5,270 nucleotides of DNA from JAWLAT01 sp041395325 (lineage in GTDB: Bacteria; Pseudomonadota; Gammaproteobacteria; Xanthomonadales; SZUA-5): the NCBI GenBank assembly GCA_041395325.1, contig JAWLAT010000058.1, positions 1-5,270 on the forward strand. Direction: 5' to 3'. The notes beneath the pieces were generated by a model. The model was not told the DNA's origin. It saw only the letters and a program-made list of their open reading frames with translations, and searched no databases. The translations under genes and the position numbers were made by a program. Below are positions 4,706-5,270 of the stretch, piece after piece. Numbering within the stretch: position 1 is the first letter of the stretch; the number at the start of each line of letters is the position of its first letter.

Positions 4706-5101
4706 ATGTCATCCAGATTCGCCAGCTGCAGTTGCGGTCAGCTGCAGGCTCAGGTCAGCGGCGAGCCGCTGCGCATCTCCATCTGCCATTGCCTGGCCTG
4801 CCAGCGACGCAGCGGCAGCGTCTTCGCCACCCAGGCGCGCTTCGCCAGCGAGAACGTGGTGACCCGTGGCGAGAGCCGCCAGTTTCGCCGTGCTGGCGAC
4901 GAGGGCCCCGGCGCCATCTTCCACTTCTGCCCGCACTGTGGCGTAACGGTGTACTACGAAACGGTCGGCGTACCCGAGCAGATCGCCATCCCGATTGGCG
5001 TCTTCGCCGATCCGGATTTCCCGGCCCCGAGGGTGTCGGTCTATGAATCGCGGCGGCATGCCTGGGTGCAGGTACCGGAGGACGTCGAGCACTACGACTG
5101 A
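4706..5101 (+). CDS. GFA-family zinc-binding protein (glutathione-dependent formaldehyde-activating enzyme fold)
   Basis: The 131-residue product has the complete cysteine pattern of the GFA/CENP-V fold: C-x-C at 8 and 10 (ASCSCGQL), C-x-C-x2-C at 27, 29 and 32 (ISICHCLACQRRSGS), and C-x2-C at 75 and 78 (FHFCPHCG). In Gfa, the first and last pairs bind a structural zinc and the middle three bind the catalytic or glutathione-exchanged zinc. The family name comes from a proposed role in forming S-hydroxymethylglutathione from formaldehyde; most paralogues have no proven substrate, and no glutathione-dependent formaldehyde dehydrogenase gene is nearby. A cytoplasmic protein is expected, with no signal peptide. 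Its length is typical. It lies 143 bp downstream of the regulator in the same direction, so it may or may not share its transcript. Family certain, reaction uncertain. Confidence 0.94.
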   Translation: MSSRFASCSCGQLQAQVSGEPLRISICHCLACQRRSGSVFATQARFASENVVTRGESRQFRRAGDEGPGAIFHFCPHCGVTVYYETVGVPEQIAIPIGVFADPDFPAPRVSVYESRRHAWVQVPEDVEHYD

Positions 5102-5157
5102 GCTTGTGCTGCCGCCAGTCCCGGGCTCTGGATCCAATCTGGGCCGCCAGCTATCCG

Positions 5158-5270
5158 TCAGTCGGCGGAATCACTCCCCCGATAGAACTGCCGAATATCG
5201 CGCAGCAAGGCCTCGAAGTCCGCCTGGCGCAGATACATCATGTGGCCGGCTTCGTAGTAGCGCATCTGTA
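5158..5270 (-). CDS. Probable S10-family serine carboxypeptidase, C-terminal end only
   Basis: Only the last 36 complete codons are in the window, ending with TGA at 5158-5160 on the minus strand. They read QMRYYEAGHMMYLRQADFEA, then LLRDIRQFYR and a short polar tail. The YEAGHMMYL segment matches the region around the catalytic histidine of bacterial S10 serine carboxypeptidases, where AGHMMY is characteristic; the following helix ending in an aromatic pair also fits. The serine and aspartate of the triad would lie outside the window, on the far side of 5270. The gene converges on the GFA gene with a 56-bp gap. The call rests on one short but distinctive motif. Confidence 0.8.
   Translation of the reverse strand, partial: QMRYYEAGHMMYLRQADFEALLRDIRQFYRGSDSAD

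Noticed and set aside
5111..5150. Direct repeat GCCGCCAG (5111-5118 and 5143-5150) in the last spacer
   Set aside because: An 8-bp GC-rich repeat in this composition is expected by chance, and it forms no hairpin.
1..5270. Phage, insertion sequence, CRISPR array, toxin-antitoxin or defence island
   Set aside because: Both strands were read: there is no transposase or integrase sequence, no regularly spaced repeat array, and every recognisable gene belongs to an ordinary chromosomal family.

Overview
The window is GC-rich, gene-dense bacterial chromosome, almost certainly from a gammaproteobacterium. The proteins and the GTRG-headed extragenic palindromes at 2602-2625 and 2687-2709 suggest the Lysobacterales (Xanthomonadales) or a relative; this placement is an inference from gene type and repeat style, not a match.

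Layout. (1) 1-2461, plus strand: the 3' part of a GldG-type ABC-transporter auxiliary protein, followed 18 bp later by a complete DUF4340 protein. These are the usual last two genes of an operon whose ATPase and ABC-2 permease genes would lie upstream, outside the window. (2) 2462-2774: a 313-bp gene-free spacer containing a heptamer tandem repeat, a degenerate 13-bp tandem repeat, two REP-type palindromes (perhaps a third, decayed one) and a separate 7-bp-stem hairpin. (3) 2775-3493, plus strand: a DUF423 membrane protein and a short low-molecular-weight phosphotyrosine phosphatase-like protein, 14 bp apart and probably co-transcribed. (4) 3494-3606: convergent spacer with a perfect 2 x 13-bp tandem duplication. 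(5) 3607-4562: a divergent pair, a carboxymuconolactone decarboxylase/AhpD-fold protein (minus) and a compact HxlR-like winged-helix regulator (plus). They share a 38-44-bp AT-rich gap with a perfect GCTATA-N5-TATAGC palindrome, which is the best regulatory candidate in the window. (6) 4706-5101, plus: a GFA-family zinc protein with all seven metal-binding cysteines. (7) 5158-5270, minus: the C-terminal end of a probable S10 serine carboxypeptidase, running out of the window.

How the parts may work together. The GldG-like and DUF4340 proteins are both membrane-anchored and probably serve one envelope-associated ABC system of unknown substrate. The HxlR regulator probably controls itself and the divergent AhpD-fold gene. 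That AhpD-fold protein keeps the first active-site cysteine position but has glutamate at the second, so thiol peroxidase chemistry is unlikely. No phage, IS element, CRISPR array, RNA gene or obvious defence system is visible. The window is mostly ordinary core genome, and the interest lies in the intergenic DNA and a few active-site substitutions.
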